From: Marinobacter denitrificans
GTDB lineage: Bacteria > Pseudomonadota > Gammaproteobacteria > Pseudomonadales > Oleiphilaceae
Reading direction: 5' to 3'
NCBI RefSeq assembly: GCF_008795955.1
Contig: NZ_VMHN01000002.1
Location: forward strand, 620,001-684,000
DNA: 64,000 bases
The notes beneath the pieces are model-generated. The model was not told the origin of the DNA and ran no database searches. It worked only from the letters and a program-made list of their open reading frames with translations. Below are positions 1 to 8,678 of the stretch, one piece after another. Position numbers and translations under genes: made by a program. Every line of letters begins with the position of its first letter. Within the stretch, counting starts at the first letter, position 1.

Positions 1-1088
1 TGGTGATGGCTTATAAACGGCAGGACGTGCGGGTTGGCCTGGCTCACGATGGTGCGGTTTACGTTATGAAGCCGGGCCATGCGCATCAGGGGCAGGTCTC
101 CGTGTACGCTGCCGTCAATCCATCGTTCTGTGGGCATATAGGGCTTACGGCCCTTCTTTCCCTTATCGCTGTCACGGGCCTGAAGCGTTACCGGCGGGTA
201 GATCCCCGGTACTGCGCAGGAGGCCAGAATAGCCGAGTCCACCAGCACCTCGGGTGAGGCCAGATCGTTCAGCAACCTGGGTTTCTGGCGTGTTCTTGTG
301 GGCGAGACTGATATATTCAGTGTGCGGCCGCTGTGCGTGGCGGCCTCCCTGAAGCTGCTACTGCCGATGTTGGTATGAATGTGATGGAGCAGCTGGGTCT
401 GGTCCATGGCGTGGCGCTTGCGCCAGATTCTGGCGGGCTCCAGCCAGCGAAACGCGTCGAGATGAATTTCTCCGGGCTCGTTGAAGAAGCGTTCGAGCTC
501 GTCGTTGTTCCGGGTACAGATTGCCCCCGCGACGATGGCGCCCATGCTGGAACCGGCAATGACGTCTGGCAGCAGGCCCTGCTGCCAGAGCGCACGGGTG
601 ACTCCGATGTGGTAGATGCCGAAGGCCGCGCCACCGCTGAGCATAAGGGCAGGGCGCCCGTAGACACGCTCGGCATCTTTGAACAGGCGGAGTTTCTGTT
701 GGTCGGTAATGCCGGGCATATCGTGGTCGCAGATGAAGAGCATGGAGCGTTCCACTTCATCCAGAAATTCAGTGACCAGGTATTTGGTACCTGTCCAGGC
801 GACAGCGTAGAGATCCGGGTTGGCGATCTCACCCAGGTGGCGGTAAAGGCTTTCCTGCAACACGCGTGTGAGGCCACGGGTGTCACCTTTTCTCCTGTAG
901 CGCACCATGGCATCAATGTGTTCGCCAATCAGTGCTTCATGCAGTAGTTCGCAACCACTTTGTTCTCGCCATGCCAACGAGCCCTCCAGCTCGTCCAACT
1001 GTTCGGCAATGGCGTACCATTGCTCATAGGACGTGGCTTCAGTGAGTTGCTTTTCCAGTTCGCGGCGTTGTTTCTTTTCAGCTCTCAT
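1..1088 (-). CDS. Patatin-like phospholipase, C-terminus cut by window edge
   Basis: A lipid acyl hydrolase of the patatin family with a DUF3336-type N-terminal region, as in triacylglycerol lipase-like patatins. The reading frame starts at the ATG at 1088 and stays open to the window edge, so at least 362 residues are present and the stop lies outside. The glycine-rich oxyanion loop LSGGAAFG is near residue 150, followed by the nucleophile elbow GSSMG (Ser181) and the Asp of the dyad in WIDGS (Asp325). No Shine-Dalgarno is obvious, and the start codon lies in a hairpin arm. The upstream gene on the same strand ends only 37 bases away. The physiological substrate cannot be told from sequence. 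Confidence 0.88.
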   Translation of the reverse strand, partial: MRAEKKQRRELEKQLTEATSYEQWYAIAEQLDELEGSLAWREQSGCELLHEALIGEHIDAMVRYRRKGDTRGLTRVLQESLYRHLGEIANPDLYAVAWTGTKYLVTEFLDEVERSMLFICDHDMPGITDQQKLRLFKDAERVYGRPALMLSGGAAFGIYHIGVTRALWQQGLLPDVIAGSSMGAIVAGAICTRNNDELERFFNEPGEIHLDAFRWLEPARIWRKRHAMDQTQLLHHIHTNIGSSSFREAATHSGRTLNISVSPTRTRQKPRLLNDLASPEVLVDSAILASCAVPGIYPPVTLQARDSDKGKKGRKPYMPTERWIDGSVHGDLPLMRMARLHNVNRTIVSQANPHVLPFISHH

Positions 1089-1113
1089 GGTGTACAGGAT
1101 ACATCATGAGAGC
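1081..1113. repeat. 9-bp inverted repeat spanning the patatin start codon
   Basis: GCTCTCATG at 1081-1089 is perfectly complementary to CATGAGAGC at 1105-1113, with a 15-base loop. In the leftward transcript the 3' arm contains the patatin ATG. The hairpin also lies just beyond the stop of the DUF6351 gene. It could act as a weak terminator for that gene or mask the patatin start. No T-run follows, so a classical terminator is unlikely. Confidence 0.45.
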
Positions 1114-1125
1114 AACTGGCCGGGA

Positions 1126-3723
1126 CTAGAGGTCGCCTCTTGGGTTCAGGTCTACTCCGAACGCCGGTGATGCCCATCCGGCTACCTTGTCTTTGCTGGT
1201 GGGTAAGGGCTCGCCGCCGGTATTGACTGTCTGTTCATCTCCATACTGCAACCAGGTCAACGTTGGCCCTTCGCCAACAGGCGGTTGAGTGTAATCGCAG
1301 ACGCCATCCGGGAAGATTTCCGAGACTTTTTGGGCGAATCCTTCGGACGTGTAAACGCCGTTGAGAATATTCACAGGATAGTCCGCCGGGTCCACGGGCT
1401 TCAGTTGGCATTTGTTGTTCAGGGTGGTGATTTCCTCACCGGCGACCGTTCGTGGTGTTCCAAAACGGGTCTGTACCACCAGTTTCTGGGCTTCCACCAC
1501 CTCGTCGGTAATGGGCTGGAGCGGGTCGGCTATGATATCCGGTAGCCCCAGTTCACCCAGGTCCAGGCCACAGACCTGCCCTGTGGCAACGTCGAGTATC
1601 TGGCCCAGTTCCGCTGGCAGAGTGGGAATCTGTTCCGAAGTCAGCCCCGCCACCTGCGGTTCCGGGTAGAACAGGTTGCCAGTATAGGGCGCCTTCGGAC
1701 CTTCCTCCGAGAACGGAGCCGACAGCGACAGGCACCGGTCCCGTGCGGTGACCGGCTTGTGGGCAATGACCTTGTGCGGTACCGGAGTCTCGTCCTGGTC
1801 GGATTCGATACCTGCCAGCCACTGATCCATTACGAGCAGGGCTTCCGTTGTGAAGATTGTGTCGCCAGCCAGCGGGAAGGCCCCGTACCAGATCACATGA
1901 TTACGCGCGTGGCCCTGAGTCTCTTCCAGCCTTGCCCGTACCTGCCATGAGTGGAAGGCATCGTGGGCAATGCCGGGGTCCGGGCCGCGAAGATCAATGA
2001 TGGGTACATTGGCGAGATTCTCTGCCGTATTGATTGCGCCGGTACGATAGGAATTCTTCAGTGCCTCGGGGTCTGCAATGGTGCGTTGTGGCTGGAAATC
2101 GATGTCGATATCGAGACCACCAATGTCTCGGTTCACTGCCAGAAACTGGTCGCCGGTGATAACGCCATCCTGCAGTGCCTTCAGGCCGTATTGAACGCCG
2201 GTGTTGTCCAACGTGATGCCGGTGAAGCCCCTTGATAGCAGTTGCTCATTGGGGGACCAGACCTCGGGCAAGCGCTCGCCAAACTGACTGGCCATGTAGT
2301 CGACCAGGCCGCAGCGCAGGCCATCCGGACGGCTCTGGGGGTCATACACCTCAGCCTGGCCAGCCAGGCCGGGGCAGTTATCCTGGTCCGGTTCGGCAGA
2401 GGGGAAGAAAGCCATGTCGGATACGATCGGGTTTAGCGGCAAGTGCCCGTAAAGGGCCGGCCACTGGACTGCGAAAACAGGTGAGGCGAGCAGGCTCTCC
2501 ACAAGGGCAAGGAGGTCTTCAGGGTCTTCGGAAACCTGATTACCGAGGTATTCGTTCAGCAAATTGTAATCGGCGAACTGGGTGGCAGTGGTCCAAACAT
2601 CCGGATAGGAACATTGTACGATCAGGCCCTGATAGATGCCCGGATAGGCGTTGGCAATGTGCTGTTGAGCAATGGCACCGCCGGAGCACCCGGTGCCGAT
2701 GGTGTACCGAACCGGGCCATACTGCTCTATGACATGCTCCTTTGACATCACGAGTGACTCTGCTGCAGTCACCAGATTAACGTTGTGGCCAAGGTTTGCC
2801 TGGGCGGTGGACAGGGTGACAAAACCGCGGGCGAGAGCAACCGAGATGCTGTCCCCCAGCAAAATTTCTGCGCCTTCAGGAGCAGTACCGGCAATATCAC
2901 CATTGGGTGGCTGCCCCATGCTGTAACTGACCCCGACATTTCCGCCGTGGTGGATAAGAACCTTACCGTTCCATTGTTCCTGGGGGGACAGTGATGTCCA
3001 TTCCTGCTGCGGTTGGAACAGTGACATGATCTGGTAACGGTCACGGTTGATCACCCCCGTCTCCACTCTCACGATGTAGGGTACGGTAACGCCTTCGTCA
3101 GTCGTGACCTGGGCAATATCCTCCGAAGCCGGCGGGTTTTCTGGGTCGTAGGGTAGGAAGGCTCCCGGCAGCCCCGGCGACTCGGGGTCAAAGCTTTCAG
3201 CGAACAGGTCGAATTTCGACTGCGGCACATACTTAAGTTCGAATTCCGGTGTTTGGTTGCACTTGTCGTCCACGGCATTGGTATTCGTGCAATTCCAGGG
3301 TTGGACCTGGGGGCCAGAGAATACGGGCCCGCCTTTGGGGTGGTTGATGAGGGTTTTGCGCACCACACCACCGTTGTCCGTAAAAACCGCCACTTCGTTC
3401 CTGCCAAGCTCCAGTCCAGAGATCAGGCCACGAAGATTGCCATCTTCCATAGTGGTCAGGGTGTCGCTGATGTCCTTTCCATTCAGGTGGACCCTGGCAT
3501 TCTTTGCATCGGGTACGGACACATCGATTAACGCATCGCCACCATTGATCAGATCCGGGCGGTTCGACAGGACACGAATAACGCCCTGGCCAACGACTGC
3601 TTCCTGTTCAGGACCAGCCTTGCTGTCGCTATCATCGGCTCGCTGTATGCTCGATTCGCTGCCACCACAGCCGGTAAGGGCCAACGCGACGGCAAAGGGC
3701 AGGGACTGTTTGATGAGCTTCAT
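1126..3723 (-). CDS. DUF6351-type alpha/beta-hydrolase-like lipoprotein
   Basis: An 865-residue probable lipoprotein. A signal peptide ends in the lipobox LTGC (Cys about residue 19), giving an exported, lipid-anchored protein. An N-terminal all-beta region (VIRVLSNRPDLINGGDAL) is typical of what I recognise as DUF6351. It is followed by a large hydrolase-like region with a serine-nucleophile-like elbow, GTGCSGGA, at about residue 345. Many Cys residues suggest periplasmic disulfides. The ATG at 3723 has a good AGAGG site six bases upstream. Tannase/feruloyl esterase-like and hydroxybutyrate-oligomer hydrolases share this general arrangement, but the substrate is unknown. Family assignment is by recognition only. 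Confidence 0.7.
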   Translation of the reverse strand: MKLIKQSLPFAVALALTGCGGSESSIQRADDSDSKAGPEQEAVVGQGVIRVLSNRPDLINGGDALIDVSVPDAKNARVHLNGKDISDTLTTMEDGNLRGLISGLELGRNEVAVFTDNGGVVRKTLINHPKGGPVFSGPQVQPWNCTNTNAVDDKCNQTPEFELKYVPQSKFDLFAESFDPESPGLPGAFLPYDPENPPASEDIAQVTTDEGVTVPYIVRVETGVINRDRYQIMSLFQPQQEWTSLSPQEQWNGKVLIHHGGNVGVSYSMGQPPNGDIAGTAPEGAEILLGDSISVALARGFVTLSTAQANLGHNVNLVTAAESLVMSKEHVIEQYGPVRYTIGTGCSGGAIAQQHIANAYPGIYQGLIVQCSYPDVWTTATQFADYNLLNEYLGNQVSEDPEDLLALVESLLASPVFAVQWPALYGHLPLNPIVSDMAFFPSAEPDQDNCPGLAGQAEVYDPQSRPDGLRCGLVDYMASQFGERLPEVWSPNEQLLSRGFTGITLDNTGVQYGLKALQDGVITGDQFLAVNRDIGGLDIDIDFQPQRTIADPEALKNSYRTGAINTAENLANVPIIDLRGPDPGIAHDAFHSWQVRARLEETQGHARNHVIWYGAFPLAGDTIFTTEALLVMDQWLAGIESDQDETPVPHKVIAHKPVTARDRCLSLSAPFSEEGPKAPYTGNLFYPEPQVAGLTSEQIPTLPAELGQILDVATGQVCGLDLGELGLPDIIADPLQPITDEVVEAQKLVVQTRFGTPRTVAGEEITTLNNKCQLKPVDPADYPVNILNGVYTSEGFAQKVSEIFPDGVCDYTQPPVGEGPTLTWLQYGDEQTVNTGGEPLPTSKDKVAGWASPAFGVDLNPRGDL

Positions 3724-3940
3724 GCTTACCTCTTTTTGTTTTAATTAGTAACGTTCTATTTCAATTTGTAGGCATAAAACCATAATTTCAGCGGAGAGAG
3801 CCTTGGCCACGCGGACGTTGGGCGTAGTCACAACTGTGAACTGTGTCCTGATGCCTCCGAACGATGATGCCGACGAAAGTCGGCTCGACTTGCAGTTACC
3901 ACTGCGGAATACTGGGGGAAAAGACGAGGAGTGAGGCACC

Positions 3941-4726
3941 ATGACTGCGGAAGAGTTGATTACCGTTGCCACCGATACCGGTATCACCACGCTTACACTC
4001 AACCAGCCCGAGAATCGCAACAGCCTGTCCATGGCCATGTTGCAGGCGCTCTCGGACCGGCTGACCGAACTTGCCGAGGACACGGAAACACGCGTGGTTG
4101 TGCTCGCCGCCAGTGGCCAGGTGTTCTGTGCGGGGCACGATCTGAAGGAGATCCGTGGCCAGCTCGATAGCCACGAATTCCAGTTGGAGCTGTTTAACCT
4201 GTGCAGCAAGGTGATGCAGCAAATCGTCAATCTGCCCAAGCCGGTCATCGCCCGGGTGGCAGGGGTGGCAACCGCCGCTGGCTGCCAACTGGTAGCCAGT
4301 TGTGACCTGGCGGTAGCCGCTGATACCGCACGTTTTGCCACGCCAGGCGTGAACATTGGCCTGTTCTGCTCCACACCCATGGTGGCGCTCTCCCGCAACG
4401 TCTCCCGCAAACATGCCATGGAGATGCTGTTGACCGGAGAGATGGTCGGTGCCATCAAAGCGGAGCGGATCGGGCTGATTAACCAGGTGGTGGATGAGCA
4501 AGTGCTGGATGAAACGGTCTATCGCCTTGCGGCCACTGTTGCGGATAAATCAGGCTGCACCCTGAGAATCGGCAAGGAAGCTTTCTATAAGCAGCTGGAA
4601 ATGGGACTGGCCGATGCGTATGACTACACGTCGGAAGTGATGGCAAAGAACATGCAGGCTGCGGATGCTCACGAGGGTATCTGTGCGTTTCTGGACAAGC
4701 GCAAGCCGGACTGGAAAGACGAATAA
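3941..4726 (+). CDS. Enoyl-CoA hydratase/isomerase family protein, ECHDC3-like
   Basis: A 261-residue crotonase-fold protein. The oxyanion-hole segment CAGHD is at residues 63-67 and the second one is around GVATAAGCQLV (108-118). The two catalytic glutamates of classical enoyl-CoA hydratases are missing: Gln116 occupies the first position and Gly136 the second. The segment GLFCSTPMVAL and the following SRKHAMEMLLTGE match the ECHDC3 subgroup, which also lacks these glutamates. It is therefore probably not a standard beta-oxidation hydratase. It stands alone, with a GAGG-rich site ahead of the ATG and a convergent neighbour ending seven bases away. Confidence 0.85.
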   Translation: MTAEELITVATDTGITTLTLNQPENRNSLSMAMLQALSDRLTELAEDTETRVVVLAASGQVFCAGHDLKEIRGQLDSHEFQLELFNLCSKVMQQIVNLPKPVIARVAGVATAAGCQLVASCDLAVAADTARFATPGVNIGLFCSTPMVALSRNVSRKHAMEMLLTGEMVGAIKAERIGLINQVVDEQVLDETVYRLAATVADKSGCTLRIGKEAFYKQLEMGLADAYDYTSEVMAKNMQAADAHEGICAFLDKRKPDWKDE

Positions 4727-4732
4727 TTCAGC

Positions 4733-5254
4733 CTAGCGACAGTCTGATGGCTCCAGCGAAAGCCGGTCTCCTGCTTCGATGCCACGGCTTTCAAAGTAGC
4801 CATGGTTCATTTCAAGGGCCAGATAAAACGGCACCCCGGCTGGATAAGTGGGGCAATCTCTGCCCTGATCCGAAGGGCAGGGAGCCATCTGGTGTATGGC
4901 ACCGATAACGCCGTTGCGGTCCATATAGGCGATATCCAGCGGTATCAGTGTTCGATACATCCAGAATCCATGATCTGCACGCCGCTGGTTGCTATATACG
5001 AACAGCATGCCCCCATCGGCTGCCAGCTCCGTTCTTTCCATCAGCCCACGGCTACGTTCCTCTGAGCTTCTGGCGATTTCCAGGGTAATGGGAATCGCCA
5101 GTGTGGCAGATATCAGGCACGCCTGTTTCACCGGCAAGGCGTCATTGTCCGGAAGTGCTGAGAGACAACCGGAGAACAGCGGAGCCATCAGCGTGAGCAG
5201 AGCCGAAAACGGTAAGATGCTCCTCGCACTGCGCGCCGGCTTCCGTCTGGTCAT
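4733..5254 (-). CDS. DUF192 family lipoprotein
   Basis: A small DUF192 protein of about 173 residues. The start at 5254 is chosen because the permease stop and this ATG form TGATG, a translational coupling. A longer frame upstream would only overlap the permease. A signal peptide ends in LFSGC, suggesting a lipoprotein. The DUF192 core follows: RSRGLMERTEL, GMLFVY, FWMYRTLIPLDIAY and an acidic C-terminal half with MNHGYFES. DUF192 proteins are short exported beta-rich proteins of poorly defined function. The coupling places it in the operon of the ABC-2 exporter, so it may assist that system, but this is inference. Confidence 0.82.
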   Translation of the reverse strand: MTRRKPARSARSILPFSALLTLMAPLFSGCLSALPDNDALPVKQACLISATLAIPITLEIARSSEERSRGLMERTELAADGGMLFVYSNQRRADHGFWMYRTLIPLDIAYMDRNGVIGAIHQMAPCPSDQGRDCPTYPAGVPFYLALEMNHGYFESRGIEAGDRLSLEPSDCR

Positions 5255-6015
5255 CAGGAACGTAACCGGTAGCCGGTTTTGAAAATCCACCACACGGCAA
5301 CCATGCAGCCGGTGAGGAACAACAGGGTCATGCCCACGCTGATACCCACGTGCACGTCAGACACGCCGTAGAACGCCCAACGGAAACCACTGATCAGGTA
5401 CACCACGGGGTTGAACAGACTGATGGTCTGCCATACTTCCGGCAGCATATCGATGGAGTAGAAAGTGCCGCCCAGGAAGACCAGGGGCGTGACAATCATC
5501 AGCGGTACAATCTGGAGTTTTTCGAACCCGTCGGCCCAGATACCGATAATGAAACCGAACAGGCTGAAGGTGATGGCAGTCAGCACCAGGAAGGCGAACA
5601 TCCAGAATGGGTGCAGCACGTCGTAATCCACGAACAGCCTGGCGGTAATCAGGATGATCACACCCAGTATCACCGACTTGGTGGCAGCAGCCCCCACATA
5701 GCCGAGCACCACCTCCAGGTAGGACACGGGCGCAGACAGCAGTTCGTAGATGGTGCCGGAGAATTTAGGCATGTAGATGCCGAAAGAGGCGTTGGAGATG
5801 CTCTGCATCAGCAGGGACAGCATCACCAGCCCGGGAATGATGAACGCCCCGTAGCTGATATTGTTGATATCACCCATGCGACTGCCAATGGCAGAGCCAA
5901 AAACCACGAAATACAGCGACGTGGATATAACCGGCGAGGCCACACTCTGCATCAGGGTGCGGCGCATGCGGGCCATTTCAAATTTGTAGATTGCACGGAC
6001 ACCGTACAGGTTCAT
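5254..6015 (-). CDS. ABC-2 type transporter permease (YadH-like)
   Basis: A 253-residue inner-membrane permease with about six hydrophobic segments. It has an ABC-2 signature near the C-terminus ([22 protein letters not shown]) and the YadH-like N-terminus [20 protein letters not shown]. It pairs with the ATPase gene 15 bases upstream to form a likely exporter (YadGH type). Its stop overlaps the start of the DUF192 lipoprotein. The transported compound is unknown; related pairs are annotated as multidrug or polysaccharide-type exporters. Confidence 0.9.
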   Translation of the reverse strand: MNLYGVRAIYKFEMARMRRTLMQSVASPVISTSLYFVVFGSAIGSRMGDINNISYGAFIIPGLVMLSLLMQSISNASFGIYMPKFSGTIYELLSAPVSYLEVVLGYVGAAATKSVILGVIILITARLFVDYDVLHPFWMFAFLVLTAITFSLFGFIIGIWADGFEKLQIVPLMIVTPLVFLGGTFYSIDMLPEVWQTISLFNPVVYLISGFRWAFYGVSDVHVGISVGMTLLFLTGCMVAVWWIFKTGYRLRS

Positions 6016-6030
6016 TGCATCACTCCCGCA

Positions 6031-7044
6031 TTATTTGTTGACCAGGCCCACAAAAATCTCTTCCAGGGAGCTTTCCCTGGTCTGGATATCGCGAAACTCG
6101 ATGCCTAGCTCGCCCAGTGTTCGAAGTAATTTGGCCACCCCGGCCTGTTCCTGCTGGGAGTCAAACGTGTAGATGAGCTCATAGCCGTCCTCCGACAGCT
6201 CCACCGGTTCGAGGATCAGCTCTCCCGGCATTTCTGCAAGCGGGTTCTGCAGGTGCAGGCGCAGCTCCTTCTTGCCAAGCTTGGTCATCAACTGCGTTTT
6301 GTCCTCTACAAGAATGATTTCACCGTGGCGGATAACACCAATGCGATCAGCCATTTCCTCGGCTTCTTCGATGTAGTGGGTGGTGAGTATAATGGTGACG
6401 CCGTCTTCCCTGAGCTTACGGACCATTTCCCACATATCGCGACGCAGCTCTACGTCGACGCCAGCGGTTGGCTCGTCCAGGAACAGGATGCGTGGCTCGT
6501 GGGACAGCGCCTTGGCGATCATCACACGGCGCTTCATGCCACCAGACAAGGACATGATGCGGTTATTTCGCTTGTCCCACAGCGACAGATCCTTCAATAC
6601 CTTCTCGATGTGGGCCGGTGCCGGAGCCTTGCCAAACAGTCCCCGGCTGAACGAGACGGCGTCCCAGACGGTTTCGAACGAATCCGTATTGAGTTCCTGG
6701 GGAACCAGGCCGATGCTTTCCCGGGCCTTGCGATAATCCTTGACGATATCGTATCCCGCCGCTTTTACCTCCCCGTCGGAGAGGTTCACAATGCCGCAGA
6801 TAATACTGATCAGTGTGGTTTTGCCGGCGCCATTAGGGCCCAGGAGTGCAAAGATTTCACCCGGTTCAATATCGAGGTTGATGTCCTTGAGGGCAGTGAA
6901 ACCATCAGCATAGACTTTGTTGAGGTGCTTTACGGAGATATCCGGTTGCACGGGCTTATCCTGTTGGTGATGAATCAAAGCGCGGTATTTTCTCATGACC
7001 GGTACTGATATAGAAAGCTTTGCCTTGGCAGCAATAATCCCCAT
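6031..7044 (-). CDS. ABC transporter ATP-binding protein (YadG-like)
   Basis: The ATPase of the ABC-2 exporter, up to 337 residues. Walker A GPNGAGKT is at 69-76, then the signature LSGGMKRR, Walker [11 protein letters not shown] and the H-loop [11 protein letters not shown]. The C-terminal 80 residues form an accessory region ending [14 protein letters not shown], as in YadG and other drug exporter ATPases. The start is uncertain: ATG at 7044 has a close GAGG, while an ATG at 6996 (MRKYRAL) would remove 16 residues unlike the family. It is first in the ATPase-permease-DUF192 operon and divergent from the next gene, whose ATG is 23 bases away. Confidence 0.9.
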   Translation of the reverse strand: MGIIAAKAKLSISVPVMRKYRALIHHQQDKPVQPDISVKHLNKVYADGFTALKDINLDIEPGEIFALLGPNGAGKTTLISIICGIVNLSDGEVKAAGYDIVKDYRKARESIGLVPQELNTDSFETVWDAVSFSRGLFGKAPAPAHIEKVLKDLSLWDKRNNRIMSLSGGMKRRVMIAKALSHEPRILFLDEPTAGVDVELRRDMWEMVRKLREDGVTIILTTHYIEEAEEMADRIGVIRHGEIILVEDKTQLMTKLGKKELRLHLQNPLAEMPGELILEPVELSEDGYELIYTFDSQQEQAGVAKLLRTLGELGIEFRDIQTRESSLEEIFVGLVNK

Positions 7045-7067
7045 AATGCCTCATTAACTTTGGAGGG

Positions 7068-7556
7068 GTGGTTGTGGTGAGAGCGTTTGTGGCCTTGATT
7101 GCCATTTTATGTGTCGTAGTTCTTGGCGTGTTTGGCCCCCGCTGGCTCATGTTGGATGCTGAAAGCCGGACTGATAAGAGCATTGAAAATTGTGACGTGC
7201 TCTATGATACGTGCCGGTGGACACAACAGGGCAGTCATTGGGACGCTCATCTGGTAAAAGAGGGTGTTCAGGAGGAAGGTGCCGAATACAGGCTGTCGGT
7301 AAAAACCAACATGGCCCCGAAGAGCCTGCTGGCTGTCCTGCGTGGCGAATCCATGTACCTGGGGGAATATCCCGTACCGATGATCAGGGCCGGGGTAGCC
7401 GCGGATGGCAGCGGCGAACTCTGGGAAGCTCGTTTTACTGCGCCGTTCTGCACGACCGACCCGGAGATGACCTGGAGAATCGACTTGCAAACGGGCATTG
7501 ATAAAAAACTCGATATGCCTGTGACACTCACCTTCGAGGCCGAGGGCCGGGCCTGA
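7068..7556 (+). CDS. Hypothetical membrane-anchored protein
   Basis: A 162-residue protein I do not recognise. An N-terminal hydrophobic helix (about residues 5-26) is a membrane anchor or uncleaved signal. The remaining 130 residues look beta-rich and extracytoplasmic, with three Cys around residues 42-49 and 125 (ENCDVLYDTC, APFCTTD) that could form disulfides. It starts 23 bases from the divergent ABC operon and is followed by another small unknown gene. No function is proposed. Confidence 0.7.
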   Translation: MVVVRAFVALIAILCVVVLGVFGPRWLMLDAESRTDKSIENCDVLYDTCRWTQQGSHWDAHLVKEGVQEEGAEYRLSVKTNMAPKSLLAVLRGESMYLGEYPVPMIRAGVAADGSGELWEARFTAPFCTTDPEMTWRIDLQTGIDKKLDMPVTLTFEAEGRA

Positions 7557-7625
7557 CGACGGGATGACAGCAGATCAGGATTGTGTAAAATCACGGAATT
7601 GCAACAATTGTCCAGGGAAGCACAT

Positions 7626-7931
7626 ATGGATTATGGCGATAGTGTACAAAAGGTTCTGCTCAGGAAAATCCAGAAAGCGGAACAGGATCTGCTTCAGTTG
7701 AAGCTGGATTATTGTCGTTTTATTTTTGGTTTAACCCATCGCTCCAGGGTCGAGTCTGATGGCAAGAGCTACATCGTACGATCGGTGGATGTAGACAGTA
7801 TGCAGCGACTGGAGGATGGCAGCTTTTCCAGGCCGGCTATTACCGGCGCGCCGGCTGATGCCCCGGAATCTGCTGAACCCCGGGAGCTTGGAACAGACTG
7901 GGCTCTGGCTGAGCCGGCAACCCGCACCTGA
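7626..7931 (+). CDS. Hypothetical small protein
   Basis: About 101 residues from the ATG at 7626, preceded by AGGGAAG at a suitable distance. A longer in-frame start at 7581 lacks a ribosome site. The N-terminal half is an amphipathic helix rich in charged residues (KVLLRKIQKAEQDLLQLKLDY). A short beta segment with a KSYIVRSVD stretch follows, then a Pro/Ala/Glu-rich tail that is probably disordered. The family was not recognised. The stop lies in a hairpin shared with the convergent gene. Confidence 0.6.
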   Translation: MDYGDSVQKVLLRKIQKAEQDLLQLKLDYCRFIFGLTHRSRVESDGKSYIVRSVDVDSMQRLEDGSFSRPAITGAPADAPESAEPRELGTDWALAEPATRT

Positions 7932-7947
7932 ACCGGCCCCGGTTCAG
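7928..7947. terminator. Hairpin between convergent genes
   Basis: CTGAACCGG (7928-7936) and CCGGTTCAG (7939-7947) form a perfect 9-bp inverted repeat with a two-base centre. It contains the stop codons of both flanking convergent genes (TGA at 7929-7931 on +, and at 7944-7946 on -). It is probably a bidirectional transcript end. There is no clear T-run, so Rho-independent action is unproven. Confidence 0.5.
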
Positions 7948-8540
7948 ATAAACGCGTTCGAGGTAATGGCGTCGTAAAGGCTGCAGGCCTTTGGCACGTG
8001 GCGATGTTCACTCCAGTACTCCGCGCCTTCCACACCGTAACGGAAACAGGCCAGCAAGGTAGCACTGCCAGTCAGTGTTGACAGTGCCTGTACGGCTTCA
8101 GGCTGTCGAAGGCCGGTTTTGCGGCTGGTAAACTGACTCACCAGACTGACCAGAGAGCCCGAGTGACGTTGTGACTTGTCACACAGTGAACACGCCGCGC
8201 CATACAGCCAGGCAGCAACGTATTCCTTCACGGCGTGGGGAGCAGTATCGAGCTCCAGGCCTTGCTCCCGGCAATCCCGTTCCTGAATGCTCAGCAGTAT
8301 GTGCAAACGGGTAATCAGCTCACATTTATCCACTCCATGACTGGCAGAGCCGCGGCCAGACCCGACCACCCGAGGGCTGACGGGCTGCGGGGCGGGAACT
8401 TGTGTCGCAAGCTCTGCATAAACGGTGGACGTTGCTGGTATGAAGGGATCATTGCGAACCAGGGTCAGCATTCGGAAGGCAAGCAGCAACAACAGAGCAA
8501 TGAGCCCGAGTTCGATCAGTAAAACGATGCTGGTTGTCAT
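7944..8540 (-). CDS. Hypothetical membrane-anchored helical protein
   Basis: A 198-residue protein with one N-terminal transmembrane helix (about residues 4-26, rich in Leu/Ile). A Pro/Ser-rich linker follows, then a helical domain of about 120 residues containing several Cys (ACSLCDKSQ, LLACFRYG, KACSLYD). The family is unknown to me. It is monocistronic: the next gene upstream on this strand is far away and the gene to the left is convergent. The 138 bases beyond its start (8541-8678) hold no gene and no feature I can defend. Confidence 0.62.
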   Translation of the reverse strand: MTTSIVLLIELGLIALLLLLAFRMLTLVRNDPFIPATSTVYAELATQVPAPQPVSPRVVGSGRGSASHGVDKCELITRLHILLSIQERDCREQGLELDTAPHAVKEYVAAWLYGAACSLCDKSQRHSGSLVSLVSQFTSRKTGLRQPEAVQALSTLTGSATLLACFRYGVEGAEYWSEHRHVPKACSLYDAITSNAFI

Positions 8541-8678
8541 AAGCGTTCCGGATTATCTGAGAGTGATTGTTACATCAGCGATCACGATTGTAACCAAATG
8601 TATCTCAGGAGACGAAGGGAACGGGACCAATCAGGCCCGAAAACTACGGAACTGTGACGTGGTAATCATTGGGCACGG

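Noticed and set aside
3745..4458. Long reading frame opposite the ECHDC3-like gene
   Set aside because: It lacks any domain signature and is Ser/Thr/Arg-rich shadow sequence of a clear gene on the other strand.
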